Below are positions 1-8,838 of a DNA stretch of 64,000 bases, piece after piece. The position numbers and the translations under genes are program-made. Every line of letters begins with the position of its first letter. The first letter of the stretch is position 1. This DNA comes from Tardiphaga robiniae (lineage in GTDB: Bacteria; Pseudomonadota; Alphaproteobacteria; Rhizobiales; Xanthobacteraceae): positions 503,501 through 567,500 of the forward strand of contig NZ_LVYV01000001.1 in the NCBI RefSeq assembly GCF_001618955.1, read 5' to 3'. The notes under the pieces were generated by a model. The model searched no databases, was not told the DNA's origin, and worked only from the letters and a program-made list of their open reading frames with translations.

Positions 1-300
1 GGTGCCGCCGGCAGCGTGCTCAGCGGTGGCCTCGGCGACCTGCTCAAGCAGTTCCAGCAGAACGGCCATGGCGACGCCGCGGATTCCTGGGTCAGTTCCG
101 GCCCGAACAAGCAGATCTCGCCTAACGATCTCGGTGCCGCACTTGGCGCCGATCAGATCGCGCAACTGACGTCGCGCACCGGCATGTCACGTGAACAGCT
201 TCTCTCCGAGCTGAGCAACGAGCTGCCCGATGCCGTTAATCAGTTCACACCGCATGGCCGGCTACCCACGGAAGACGAAGTTAAGTCCAGCTGGGTTTAA
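1..300 (+). CDS. YidB-like (DUF937) protein, 5' end outside the window
   Basis: The reading frame is open from the first base and ends in TAA at 298-300, so only the last 99 residues are visible. They contain the pattern typical of YidB/DUF937 proteins: a glycine-rich GGLGDLL segment, then an ISP..L..ALG block and a T/SGMSREQLLSEL helix followed by a proline-rich PDAVNQFTP ending. The family is small, soluble and of unknown function in bacteria. The gene lies 27 bases ahead of a small membrane stress protein on the same strand and may share its transcript. The identification is by family pattern only. Confidence 0.75.
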   Translation, partial: GAAGSVLSGGLGDLLKQFQQNGHGDAADSWVSSGPNKQISPNDLGAALGADQIAQLTSRTGMSREQLLSELSNELPDAVNQFTPHGRLPTEDEVKSSWV

Positions 301-327
301 CGCGCACTTGAAAGAGGGGATATTGCT

Positions 328-597
328 ATGATCTGGATTCTCGTTGTGGGCTTTATCGCTGGCATTATCGCCCGCCTTCTGTCGCCAGGACCTAACAATC
401 CCAGCGGCTTCATCCTGACCACTATCCTGGGTATTGCCGGCGCATTCCTGGCGACATTCATCGGCCAGCAGATCGGCCATTACGGCCCGAACCAGGGTGC
501 CGGCTTCATCACTGCCACGATCGGCGCCTTGGTGGTGCTGTTCATCTGGAACAGGCTGGTCGCCCGCAACGTGATTTCGGATCCGGGCAGTCGCTGA
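328..597 (+). CDS. GlsB/YeaQ/YmgE family small membrane stress protein
   Basis: 89 residues, almost entirely hydrophobic, with three predicted membrane helices (about residues 2-18, 28-48 and 60-78) and glycine-rich helix faces, as in the transglycosylase-associated GlsB/YeaQ/YmgE family. Typical family length is 80-90 residues, so it is full length. The ATG has a strong ribosome site (GAGGGG, about 8 bases upstream). Family members are induced by general or envelope stress in several bacteria, but their molecular role is not settled. A terminator hairpin follows directly, so this is probably the last gene of its unit. Confidence 0.85.
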   Translation: MIWILVVGFIAGIIARLLSPGPNNPSGFILTTILGIAGAFLATFIGQQIGHYGPNQGAGFITATIGALVVLFIWNRLVARNVISDPGSR

Positions 598-618
598 TCT
601 GCGAGCAATCGAGAATGA

Positions 619-649
619 AAAAGCCTCGGGCATCACCCGAGGCTTTTTT
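619..649. terminator. Bidirectional intrinsic terminator
   Basis: Perfect 8-bp stem GCCTCGGG/CCCGAGGC with a 5-base loop, flanked by A-run on the left and T-run on the right. It sits between the convergent membrane-protein gene and SDR gene and can serve both strands. Confidence 0.85.
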
Positions 650-671
650 GCTGTTTGACGCAGGCTTCCGA

Positions 672-1457
672 TCAGGCCAGCAGATGCATGCCGGCATCCA
701 TTCGCACCAATTCGCCCGTCATGTTGCTCGACGGCGGCGTGGCGAGGAAACAGATCAGGGCAGCGACGTCCTCCGCGGTCGAGGCCACCTTCAGCGGAAC
801 CCGCGCGATCACGGCATCGCGAACTTTGGCAGCGCCTTCCGCACCGCGTCCCTTGGTGAACCATGGCGTATCGATATAGCCAGGGCAGACCGTATTGACG
901 CGGATCAGCGGAGCCAATGCACGGCCAAGCGACAGCGTCATCGAATTCAGCGCGCCCTTGCTGGCGGCATAGGCGACTGACGAACCGCCGCCTGTGATAC
1001 CGGCCATCGACGAGACATTGACGACGGCCGAGGCGCGACCCGACGCCTTGGCGCCGGCTTCGAGCAAGGTGCGCGCCGCACGCACCATCTGATAGGGCCC
1101 GATCGTGTTGACCGCGTAGATGCGCTGGAAATCTTCCGCTGACAGGCCATCGAGATCGTGATGCGGCACATGCTTGGTCATGCCGGCGTTGTTGATCAGC
1201 GCATCGATCCGCCCCCAGTGCTGGGCAGCCGCGACGATGTTCCTGCAATCGTCGTCCTTCGATACATCGCCTTGAACCACGATGACTTCGGTTGCACCCG
1301 CATCGCGGCACAGCTCGGCAGTGGCTTCAGCTTCCTTCTGACTCGACGAATAGTTGATGACAATACGGGCGCCGTCCTTGGCGAGAATGGCCGCGGTCGC
1401 AGCACCAAGCCCCGATGCCGCCCCTGTAATCACGACGCACAAACCGTCACTTGCCAT
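672..1457 (-). CDS. SDR family NAD(P)-dependent oxidoreductase
   Basis: Classical short-chain dehydrogenase/reductase of about 261 residues. Numbered from an upstream ATG at 1463, the cofactor motif TGAASGLG is at 13-20, NNAG at 91-94, the catalytic serine near 152 and YAASK at 165-169, so the catalytic set is intact. PGYIDTP follows the active site as usual. The start at 1457 (second ATG, MASDG) is preferred because GAGGAA lies 8 bases before it and too close to the first ATG. It could reduce a 3-oxoacyl or oxidise a 3-hydroxyacyl thioester. It is divergent from the acyl-CoA dehydrogenase pair, which suggests the same catabolic pathway, but the substrate is unknown. Confidence 0.85.
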   Translation of the reverse strand: MASDGLCVVITGAASGLGAATAAILAKDGARIVINYSSSQKEAEATAELCRDAGATEVIVVQGDVSKDDDCRNIVAAAQHWGRIDALINNAGMTKHVPHHDLDGLSAEDFQRIYAVNTIGPYQMVRAARTLLEAGAKASGRASAVVNVSSMAGITGGGSSVAYAASKGALNSMTLSLGRALAPLIRVNTVCPGYIDTPWFTKGRGAEGAAKVRDAVIARVPLKVASTAEDVAALICFLATPPSSNMTGELVRMDAGMHLLA

Positions 1458-1713
1458 CTGCATTTCCTCTGCTTGTTCTGATGCTGATGCGATCTACCAT
1501 AATGCGGCCGCGCTGGTATACAACGCGGCACAAGTTCACCTTGCGGAATTAAATTGCGCTGCTCCAACACATCATGCCGCCACCGCAGGCCCCTCTGCGG
1601 CCAGCCCGCTTGTCTTCCTTCCGCCTTTTCCGCATCATGAATGCAAGAAAAGTGGCAGCGCCCATGCCCGGCATTTCCTGCCGAATGAGATGCGCTAGCA
1701 CACGGGGAACGCC

Positions 1714-2778
1714 TTGACGGACGCAGACAATATCGTTGCGGAAACCGCGGAACGTATTTTCGCCGATCTCGCTGACGCACAGACCATCAATCGCGACAAG
1801 AACGGCAGCTGGAAAGCGCCGCTCTGGCAGGCACTGACCGATGCAGGCCTGCCGCTCTCATGGGTGCCTGAAGAGTGCGACGGCTCCGGCACCAGCATGG
1901 CCGAAGGTTTCAGCGTCCTCAGCGTCGCCGGTCGCGCTGGCGTTGCGGTGCCGCTGGCCGAGACCATGCTGGCCGGCTGGCTGCTCGCGCAGGCCCAGAT
2001 CAAATCGCCCGAAGGCATGATGACCGTCGCGCCGGCAAGCCCGCGCGATCGCCTCACGCTCAACGCGGATGGTACAATCACCGGCCGCGCACGCGGCGTG
2101 CCGTTCGCGACGGATGCGAAACACATCGCCGTCGTGGCCTCCGGCTTCGGCGGCGCCTCTATTGCGCTGGTGGACGCCAGCGCCTGCCGGATTGAGGCTG
2201 GGCTCGGTCTCGCCGATGATCCGTCCGACACGGTGCATTTCGACACTGTGAAGCCGATCACCCTTCAATCTGCACCATCGGGCTTCGATCAGAACGCGCT
2301 GTTGCTGATGGGCGCACTCGTGCGCAGCCAGCAGATTGCCGGTGCACTGGAAACCATGCTCGGCATCAGCGTGAACTATTCCGGCGAGCGCGTGGCGTTC
2401 GAGAAGAAGATCTCGAAATTCCAGGCGGTACAGCACAATCTGGCGAAGCTCGCGGGCGAGACCTCCGCGGCCCTCGCCGCAGCCAGCTCCGCGGCTGACG
2501 CCTTCTCCAGCGGCGCGCCGCTCGATGACGCGCTCTTCCTCGAGGCCGCCGCCGCAAAGATCCGTTGCTCCGAGGCCGCCGAAAAGGGCGCCGCCATCGC
2601 GCATCAGGTCCTTGGTGCCATCGGCTTCACGCAGGAACACATCCTGCATCGCTACACGCTGCGCGCATTGGCATGGCGCGACGATTTCGGCAGCGAGAGC
2701 TACTGGGCGGTCGAACTCGGCAAACTGGTCGCCGCGCGCGGTGCCGACGAGCTGTGGCCACTGGTTGCGTCGCGCTGA
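1714..2778 (+). CDS. Acyl-CoA dehydrogenase family protein, smaller of an adjacent pair
   Basis: 354 residues with the acyl-CoA dehydrogenase fold: a helical N-terminal part (1-110), a poorly conserved beta domain, and a C-terminal helical domain ending in the characteristic HQVLGAIGFTQEHILHRY region. Start is TTG with GGGGA just upstream. It is 27 bases ahead of a second acyl-CoA dehydrogenase on the same strand. Such unequal neighbours are known to form mixed complexes in which one subunit lacks part of the active site (for example FadE28-FadE29 for steroid side chains, PimC-PimD for pimeloyl-CoA). The beta domain lacks the usual MSEPNSGSD-type flavin motif that the partner has, so I infer this is the non-catalytic or auxiliary subunit. 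Confidence 0.85.
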   Translation: MTDADNIVAETAERIFADLADAQTINRDKNGSWKAPLWQALTDAGLPLSWVPEECDGSGTSMAEGFSVLSVAGRAGVAVPLAETMLAGWLLAQAQIKSPEGMMTVAPASPRDRLTLNADGTITGRARGVPFATDAKHIAVVASGFGGASIALVDASACRIEAGLGLADDPSDTVHFDTVKPITLQSAPSGFDQNALLLMGALVRSQQIAGALETMLGISVNYSGERVAFEKKISKFQAVQHNLAKLAGETSAALAAASSAADAFSSGAPLDDALFLEAAAAKIRCSEAAEKGAAIAHQVLGAIGFTQEHILHRYTLRALAWRDDFGSESYWAVELGKLVAARGADELWPLVASR

Positions 2779-2805
2779 TCGAACACAAGAAACGAGATCT
2801 TTCAC

Positions 2806-3966
2806 ATGACTGCAGCCCTTCGTTTCGATCCGATCCGCCTGCCGGCCGAATGCGAGCAACTGCGCAAGGAAGTTCGCGCGTTCCTCGCCGAGGAGATTGC
2901 CGCTGGCACTTTCGATCCGCACAAGCCTCAGCGCGAGGACTCGGACAATCCCGAATTCAGCAAACGCGTTGGTGAGCGCGGCTGGCTCGGCATGACCTGG
3001 CCCAAGAAATATGGCGGCCACGAGCGCTCGTTCCTCGAACGCTACGTTGTTACCGAGGAGATGCGCGTTGCCAACGCGCCGGTGCGCCGCTTTTTCGTCG
3101 CCGACCGCCAGAGCGGCCCGGTGCTGCTGAAATACGCCCCCGAGCACATCAAGATGGACATCCTGCCGCGCATCTGCCGCGGCGAGGTCTGTTTCTCCAT
3201 CGGCATGAGCGAACCGAATTCCGGCTCCGATCTGTTCGCCGCCAAGACCAAGGCCACCAAGACGAACGGCGGCTGGCTGATCAATGGCAGCAAGATCTGG
3301 ACGACCTCGGCGCATATGGCCGACTACATGATCGCGATCTTCCGGACGTCGCCGCCGACCAAGGAAAATCGCCGCCACGGGCTGACGCAGTTTCTGGTCA
3401 ATATGAAGAAGCCCGGGATCACGGTAAACCCGATCGCGCAGATCACCGGCCAGTACGAATTCAACGAAGTCGTCTTCACCGATCACTTCGTACCGGACGA
3501 CCACATGCTGGGCGAGATCGACAGCGCTTGGAAACAGGCCACCAGCGAGCTCGCTTATGAGCGATCCGGCCCCGAACGTTTCCTTGAGACCTATTACGTG
3601 CTGACCGAACTGGTCCGCGCCGTCGGCCCGAAGCCTGACACCCGCAGCGCCGAAGGCATTGGCCGTCTCGTCGCCCAACTCCACACCATGAGGCGCATGT
3701 CGGTGTCGGTGGCTGGCATGCTGCAGGCCGGCAAGGAGCCGGTGGTGGAAGCGTCCATCGTCAAGGATATCGGCACGATCTGGGAGCAACAGTTGCCTCA
3801 TCGCGTGCGCGAACTCGCAGCCTTCGTCGACGACAGCGCGTCCAATCACGCCACGCTGGACGAGATGCTGGGCTTCGCGATCAAGACGGCGCCAAAATTG
3901 ACCATTCAGGGCGGCACCACCGAAGTCCTGCGCGGCATCATCGCGCGCGGGCTTGGTCTGCGCTGA
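2806..3966 (+). CDS. Acyl-CoA dehydrogenase, larger of an adjacent pair
   Basis: 386 residues, the usual family length. N-terminal helical domain (1-120), beta domain beginning with SIGMSEPNSGSDLFA near 130-145 and KIWTTSAH near 165, and a C-terminal helical domain ending in GGTTEVLRGIIARGLGLR, the standard flavin-binding and tetramer tail. ELAYERSGPER near residue 250 carries the glutamate expected to act as catalytic base in this subgroup. It introduces a 2,3 double bond into an acyl-CoA, passing electrons to ETF. Tight spacing to the preceding smaller dehydrogenase suggests a heteromeric enzyme. The acyl substrate cannot be told from sequence. Confidence 0.9.
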   Translation: MTAALRFDPIRLPAECEQLRKEVRAFLAEEIAAGTFDPHKPQREDSDNPEFSKRVGERGWLGMTWPKKYGGHERSFLERYVVTEEMRVANAPVRRFFVADRQSGPVLLKYAPEHIKMDILPRICRGEVCFSIGMSEPNSGSDLFAAKTKATKTNGGWLINGSKIWTTSAHMADYMIAIFRTSPPTKENRRHGLTQFLVNMKKPGITVNPIAQITGQYEFNEVVFTDHFVPDDHMLGEIDSAWKQATSELAYERSGPERFLETYYVLTELVRAVGPKPDTRSAEGIGRLVAQLHTMRRMSVSVAGMLQAGKEPVVEASIVKDIGTIWEQQLPHRVRELAAFVDDSASNHATLDEMLGFAIKTAPKLTIQGGTTEVLRGIIARGLGLR

Positions 3967-3970
3967 AACT

Positions 3971-4091
3971 CGTCGTTCCGGGGCGCGCGTGCATCTTCGC
4001 GCGGGCGAACCCGGAACCTCGACATGATTGAACACATAAAGATTCCGGGTTCGCGTCCGCCAAGTGGCGTACGCGCCCCGGAAAGACGACG
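3971..4091. repeat. Long interrupted palindromic repeat, family B, copy 1
   Basis: The ends are inverted copies: CGTCGTTCCGGGGCGCGCG at the left and ACGCGCCCCGGAAAGACGACG at the right. Internal CGGGCGAACCCGGAA pairs with TTCCGGGTTCGCG. A second copy is at 48279-48437. It lies between the acyl-CoA dehydrogenase and the enoyl-CoA hydratase-like gene, inside what is probably one transcript, where it would fold into a long hairpin. Confidence 0.8.
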
Positions 4092-4107
4092 AGGAACGAG
4101 GAAACAA

Positions 4108-4914
4108 ATGACCACCTACAAAGACATCGCCGTCGAGACCCGCGGCCACATTGCGATCATCGAGATTCGCAAGCCACCTCTGAACTTCTTCGACATCCTG
4201 CTGATCCAGCAGATCGCCAACGCGCTGGACGAGATCGATGCCAATCTCGAAATCCGCGCGACGGTTCTGTGCGCGCAGGGCAAGGCGTTCTGCGCCGGCG
4301 CCGATTTCAGCGATCCCAACCGCAAGGAAACCGAGGCAGCCGCCAAGAGCGGCGACCCCGCGGACAATCTCGGCTCCATCGGCCATCTCTATATGGAAGC
4401 CGTCCGCATCTTCCGCGCCAAGAAGCCAATCGTTGCGGCCGTCCAGGGCGCCGCCATCGGCGGCGGCCTCGGCCTCGCGGTCTCCGCGGATTTCCGCGTC
4501 GCCTGCCCGGAAACCCGTTTCGCGGCGAACTTCACCCGCCTCGGCTTCCATCCCGGCTTCGGCTTGACCGTGTCTCTGACCGAGCTTATCGGCAAGAACA
4601 ATGCGGAACTGATGTTCTACACCAGCCGCCGCGTCGGCGGTGAGGAAGCGCTGAAGATGGGCCTCGCCAACGTGCTGGTGCCGCAGGCCGAGGTGCGCGA
4701 CGCCGCCATCAAGCTCGCCGAGGAAATCGCCGAGAACTCGCCGCTCGGCCTGCTGTCGACCCGCGCCACTATGCGCAACGGCCTCGCCGACCGCGTCGCC
4801 AAGGCGACCGAGCACGAACTCGCCGAACAGACGCGCCTGCGTAAGACAGAAGATTTCAAGGAAGGCGTTGCGGCGACTGCCGAACGCCGGGTGCCGAACT
4901 TCAAGGGGCGCTAA
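4108..4914 (+). CDS. Enoyl-CoA hydratase/isomerase superfamily protein
   Basis: 268 residues of crotonase fold: the oxyanion-hole loop GKAFCAGADFS lies near residues 57-67 and the second oxyanion region GAAIGGGLGLAVSADFR near 112-130. ATG at 4108 has GAGGAACGAGG upstream; the frame is open further back through the family B repeat but that part is not protein-like. Against rat mitochondrial enoyl-CoA hydratase, the positions of both catalytic glutamates (144 and 164) appear as Phe and Leu in FAANFTRLG and GKNNAELMF. It may therefore catalyse another crotonase-type reaction such as isomerisation or hydrolysis. It follows the acyl-CoA dehydrogenase pair and probably acts on their product. Confidence 0.85.
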   Translation: MTTYKDIAVETRGHIAIIEIRKPPLNFFDILLIQQIANALDEIDANLEIRATVLCAQGKAFCAGADFSDPNRKETEAAAKSGDPADNLGSIGHLYMEAVRIFRAKKPIVAAVQGAAIGGGLGLAVSADFRVACPETRFAANFTRLGFHPGFGLTVSLTELIGKNNAELMFYTSRRVGGEEALKMGLANVLVPQAEVRDAAIKLAEEIAENSPLGLLSTRATMRNGLADRVAKATEHELAEQTRLRKTEDFKEGVAATAERRVPNFKGR

Positions 4915-4951
4915 GTCCCCGTCGGGTTTGTTTTTTCAAACCTCACTATGA

Positions 4952-4979
4952 AATGGCCGGGTTCGCCCGGCCATTTTTA
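4952..4979. terminator. Bidirectional terminator with UUCG loop
   Basis: Ten-base perfect stem AATGGCCGGG/CCCGGCCATT closed by a TTCG tetraloop, then TTTATTT. It separates the convergent enoyl-CoA hydratase-like gene and the acyl-CoA synthetase gene. Confidence 0.9.
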
Positions 4980-4992
4980 TTTGACGGCCGCG

Positions 4993-7119
4993 CTAACCCT
5001 TCCGCACCACCAGCGCATCGACGATGGTGACTCCCTCACTCGCGGGATGCACGAGCACGGGATTGAGTTCGATCTCCGCGATTTCGCCCTCGAACTGCGC
5101 CGCAAGCTGTGAGATCTGCGCAATCAGCGCCGCTGCCGCTGAAACGTCTGCCTTCGGCGTCCCGCGAAAGCCATTCAGCAACGGCGCGGCCTTGAGTGCG
5201 CCTAGCATGGAAGCAGCCTCGTCGGCACTCACTGGCGCCGGACGATAGACCACGTCCTTGAACAATTCCGCCGTCACTCCACCAAGGCCGACCATCACCA
5301 TCGGCCCAAAGGTCTCGTCCAGTAGTGTGCCCACGATGATCTCGACACCCTTCCTGGCCATCGGCGAAACAAGCACGCCCTGCAGCGCGGCCTGCGGTCG
5401 GTGCTGCCGGGCGCTGGCGATCAGCGCGTCATAGGCAGCTGCGGCTTCATTCTTCGTCGTGATGTCGACCCTGACGCCGCCGACCTCGCTCTTATGCGGA
5501 ATGTCGCGCGACTGGATTTTCATCACCAGCGGGAAGCCGATCTTGGCAATCGCTGCATCTAGCGCCGATTTGTCGGTGACAAGAACCTCGCCTGGCAGCG
5601 CGACACCGGCAATCTGCAACAGCGTCTTGCTGTCATACTCGGAGAGCGTCGGCGCGGTCAGATGCTCAGCCAGATCGTTCGGCGCAGCCGCGACCGTGGC
5701 GACCGGTTCAACCAGATTGAACCTGGCGTGATCGACAAGTCGCCGGAACGCGACGCTGACATGCGTGAGGCCGGATAACACGACCACACCGGATTCGGCG
5801 AGACCGGTGCGCGCGAAGTTCGACGACAGCGTATAGGACCAGAACACGATCGGTTTGTTCTGCGCAGCAATGACGGGCTTCAGCTCCGGCGTCTTGAACG
5901 GCATCCGCGTCTCGCTCGACAGCGAGATGACCACCAGGATTGCATCGACCTCGTCAGACCTGTCGAGCAGTTCAATGGTCTTTTGCAGCCCGCCGCTGTG
6001 CACCGCCTGGGCCGTGATATCGATCGGATTGCACGGCGACCCGTAGGACGGGATCAGCCCGCGAATCGTCGCCTGAACGCCGTCCGACAATTCGGGCACC
6101 TGCAGCCCCTGCGTCGACACGGCATCAGCGCCCCAGATGCCTGCGCCGCCCGAGACGGTGACGACAGCGACGCGATCGCCCTTCGGCAGCGGCGACGTGG
6201 TCAGCACGGCGGCGATGGTCACCGCTTCGTCGAGATCGTTGGAGACGATGAAGCCATAGCGCGCGAACACCGCATCATAGGCGGCCGTCCAGCCCGCCAT
6301 GCTGGCGGTATGCGAGGCTGCTGCGCGCTCGCCAGCACCGGAGCGGCCGACCTTTACAACGATGACGGGTTTGCCGAGCTCCGCCGCCTTGCGAGCCGCG
6401 GCGAGAAATTTGTCGACGTCGCGAATGCCCTCGATGAACAGCAGGATCACGTCGGTTGCCGTATCCTGCACCATGTAGTCGAAGAATTCGCCGGCACCGA
6501 GATCGGACTCGTTGCCGGTCGAGATCACGGTGCTCAGGGCAATGCCGAGCGACTTGGCGCGGTTATAGATCGCAAAGCCGATACCGCCGGATTGCGCGAC
6601 GATTCCGATCCGCTTCGTGGTAGCGACCAACCGCGGCTGATCCGGCTTTACATCGACGGTCGGGCTGAAGGTAGCGGCAATGCCGGCAATCTGGTTGTAA
6701 TACCCTTCGGCGTTCGGTCCGGATATGCGCATTCCCGTGCGTTGCGCCAGCGCCGCAATGGCATCCTGCATGGCGATGGAATCGCCGCCTTCCTCGGCAA
6801 AGCCGGAGGAGATGATGATCGCGTGCTTGACGCCGAGCGTCGCGCAGTCCTCAAGCGCGCCGAGCACGACGCGCGCAGGAATGATCACGATGGCGAGATC
6901 GATCGGCTGCCCGATGGCTGCGATGGTCGGATGGCACGTCAGCCCATCGATATCCGGATAGTTCGGATTGACTGGATAGATCGCGCCGGAGAACTGGTTC
7001 TTGCGGAGAAAGGAGAGGAGCAGGCCCGGGATCTTCGTGACATCGCGGGAGGCGCCAATAATGGCGATGCTGGATGGATTGAAGAACGAGTCCAGCGGAT
7101 GCGGACGTGTCACAGTCAT
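4993..7119 (-). CDS. Acyl-CoA synthetase (NDP-forming), acetate--CoA ligase family
   Basis: 708 residues with the single-chain ADP-forming layout: CoA-binding Rossmann domain first (about 8-110, with SIAIIGASRD), two ligase-CoA domains, and an ATP-grasp domain in the last 220 residues (FPLVMKIQSRDIPHKSEVGGV). AAASHTASMAG, roughly residue 265-275, has the histidine expected to be phosphorylated during catalysis. Full length for the fused family. It activates a carboxylic acid to its CoA thioester with ATP, or runs in reverse to make ATP. It starts a minus-strand unit continuing away from the VOC and hydratase genes upstream (110-base gap), consistent with activation of the pathway substrate. 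Confidence 0.9.
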   Translation of the reverse strand: MTVTRPHPLDSFFNPSSIAIIGASRDVTKIPGLLLSFLRKNQFSGAIYPVNPNYPDIDGLTCHPTIAAIGQPIDLAIVIIPARVVLGALEDCATLGVKHAIIISSGFAEEGGDSIAMQDAIAALAQRTGMRISGPNAEGYYNQIAGIAATFSPTVDVKPDQPRLVATTKRIGIVAQSGGIGFAIYNRAKSLGIALSTVISTGNESDLGAGEFFDYMVQDTATDVILLFIEGIRDVDKFLAAARKAAELGKPVIVVKVGRSGAGERAAASHTASMAGWTAAYDAVFARYGFIVSNDLDEAVTIAAVLTTSPLPKGDRVAVVTVSGGAGIWGADAVSTQGLQVPELSDGVQATIRGLIPSYGSPCNPIDITAQAVHSGGLQKTIELLDRSDEVDAILVVISLSSETRMPFKTPELKPVIAAQNKPIVFWSYTLSSNFARTGLAESGVVVLSGLTHVSVAFRRLVDHARFNLVEPVATVAAAPNDLAEHLTAPTLSEYDSKTLLQIAGVALPGEVLVTDKSALDAAIAKIGFPLVMKIQSRDIPHKSEVGGVRVDITTKNEAAAAYDALIASARQHRPQAALQGVLVSPMARKGVEIIVGTLLDETFGPMVMVGLGGVTAELFKDVVYRPAPVSADEAASMLGALKAAPLLNGFRGTPKADVSAAAALIAQISQLAAQFEGEIAEIELNPVLVHPASEGVTIVDALVVRKG

Positions 7120-7229
7120 GGCGTTTCTCGTTTATTGTTGTTGCCGTAGCGTTTCCGAGCGAAGTGGATACCGGTTCGCATGAAGGAAACGCATCAGAAC
7201 AAGAAGGGATCGTGCGGCGATTGCCGCGA

Positions 7230-7997
7230 TCACGCAACGACGCGAAACGTGACCCCGGCCAGCAGAAATGCATCCCCGGCGCAAGGACAGCCCCGCGCCC
7301 GTGCACTGCCGAGCACCTGCGCGACGTCGTTGACGCGAAAGGTGAGCCCGGTCATTGCCTCGGTCTTGCCCTTGGCGAAGCGCAAACAGCCGTTCGTGAA
7401 CGCGATCTGCGGATCGTCGTTGCGGGCCGAGGTCAGCGGCACGCCGATGATATTGCTCCAGTGCTGTGCCAGATCGTAATGGTCCGGACTCTGCAGCTCG
7501 ACCTCGGTCAGCGCGCGCGTGATGTCGTGGCGGATCGCCTCCTGCCAGTCCGGGCCGGCCGGCGGATACGGCCCGAAATCGTCATCGCTGTCTTTGGTGT
7601 GATTGAACTCGATGAAGGCAGCCCGGCAATCGCGTGGATGCAATTGCACGCCGTGATAGGGCGGATGATCGATCACATTGGCGGTGCGCACGCCGATGCT
7701 GGCGGCGAAGCGCCCGCGCTCGTCAGGATCCTCGCAGGACAGGATCACCATATAGCCGCCGCGACCGCCGGATTTCTCCATGAATCGCCCGGCCGCCGTG
7801 CCCGGCTGCGTCGGCGCGACCACTTCGAGCAACGTCGCCTCAACCGGCATCAGTGCATTTTCGAGGCCGTATTTGCCGACATGGGGGTCGCGGTAGCAGA
7901 TATCGAGGCCGAGAATGGCCGCGATATCGCTCACCACTGGCTCCAGATGCGGAGCGACCAGACAAACTTGCCGCAACCGCATCTGGCTCATGGTCAT
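7230..7997 (-). CDS. VOC superfamily (glyoxalase-like) protein
   Basis: 255 residues, made of two beta-alpha-beta modules. The first begins LRQVCLVAPHLEPVVSDIAAILGL and ends near VEATLLEVVAP; the second starts near TEVELQSPDHYDLAQHWSNIIGV. This arrangement is that of the glyoxalase / extradiol dioxygenase / lyase fold, often metal dependent, with diverse reactions. The ATG overlaps the stop of the upstream hydratase gene by 4 bases (ATGA), so the two are translationally coupled. The reaction is not assignable; the context suggests a step or an epimerisation in acyl-CoA catabolism. Confidence 0.8.
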   Translation of the reverse strand: MTMSQMRLRQVCLVAPHLEPVVSDIAAILGLDICYRDPHVGKYGLENALMPVEATLLEVVAPTQPGTAAGRFMEKSGGRGGYMVILSCEDPDERGRFAASIGVRTANVIDHPPYHGVQLHPRDCRAAFIEFNHTKDSDDDFGPYPPAGPDWQEAIRHDITRALTEVELQSPDHYDLAQHWSNIIGVPLTSARNDDPQIAFTNGCLRFAKGKTEAMTGLTFRVNDVAQVLGSARARGCPCAGDAFLLAGVTFRVVA

Positions 7998-8782
7998 TGC
8001 CCCTTGAAGACCGGCTTGCGCTTCTCGACGAAGGCTTGGGCGGCCTCCTTGTGATCGTCGGTGTCGCTGCAGCGGGTGTGATGGATCGACTCGGCGTCGA
8101 AGCAGGCTTCGAGCGTCATCGTCTCGGCATTGTTGATGTTGGTCTTGATGTAGCCGTAGGTGATGCTCGGGCCCTGTGCGAGTGACATTGCCAGGTCGCG
8201 TGCCGCTGTCTCCACCGCGGCGTCATCGACGACCTTCGTCACCATGCCGAGCGCCAGCGCTTCCTGTGCGGAGAGCACCGGCGACATCAGATAGAGCTCG
8301 CGTGCCTTGGCGCTGCCGAGCATCTTGGTCAGAAAATAGGTGCCGCCATAATCGCCGGAGAAGCCAACCTTGGCGAAAGCCGTGGTGATCTTCACCGAGC
8401 TTGCGGCGACGCGCAGATCGCAAGACAGCGCGATGGAGAGGCCAGCGCCCGCGGCAGCGCCGTCCAGCTGCGCCACCACCGGCTTCGCCATCTGGTGCAG
8501 GATGCGCGATACTTCCATGCCGCGGCGCAGGTTGGCGCGCTTGGCTTCGAACGGCAGCGGCGCGCGTCCAGCCGCCATCGACCTGACGTCGCCGCCGACG
8601 CAGAAGGTACCGCCCGCGCCCTTGATGAGGACAGCGCGGACGTCGTGATCTTCCTGCGCGCGGCGGGCCGCCGCGACCAGGCCCTGTGTCATCTCCGGAT
8701 TGAGCGCATTGCGCCGATCCGGACGATTCATGGTGATGGTCAGAAGACCGTTGTCGAGGTCCTGCAGGACGATGTCGCTCAT
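7994..8782 (-). CDS. Enoyl-CoA hydratase/isomerase family protein
   Basis: 262 residues from the ATG at 8782 (MSDIVLQDLDNG), chosen over an upstream ATG because CAAGGAGC lies 8 bases before it. Crotonase motifs are clear: GAGGTFCVGGDVRSM near residue 65-80 and DGAAAGAGLSIALSCDLR near 108-125. The segment GFSGDYGGT holds an aspartate at the place where PaaG-type isomerases carry one, and the glutamate corresponding to rat Glu164 is kept (ARELYL) while the other is Phe. An isomerase-like activity is therefore at least as likely as hydration. It overlaps the VOC gene by 4 bases and follows the solute-binding protein gene by 56 bases. Confidence 0.85.
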   Translation of the reverse strand: MSDIVLQDLDNGLLTITMNRPDRRNALNPEMTQGLVAAARRAQEDHDVRAVLIKGAGGTFCVGGDVRSMAAGRAPLPFEAKRANLRRGMEVSRILHQMAKPVVAQLDGAAAGAGLSIALSCDLRVAASSVKITTAFAKVGFSGDYGGTYFLTKMLGSAKARELYLMSPVLSAQEALALGMVTKVVDDAAVETAARDLAMSLAQGPSITYGYIKTNINNAETMTLEACFDAESIHHTRCSDTDDHKEAAQAFVEKRKPVFKGQ

Positions 8783-8838
8783 TGAGTGCGCTCCTTGTTG
8801 TTGTTCTTGATCGTCCGGCAAGCTTCAGGCCCCGACGA

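Noticed and set aside
1858-4815. 985-residue open frame on the minus strand opposite the acyl-CoA dehydrogenase and hydratase genes
   Set aside because: It is the antisense of three genuine genes with clear family motifs; the composition (His/Ala/Gly/Arg-rich) is that of GC-rich antisense frames.
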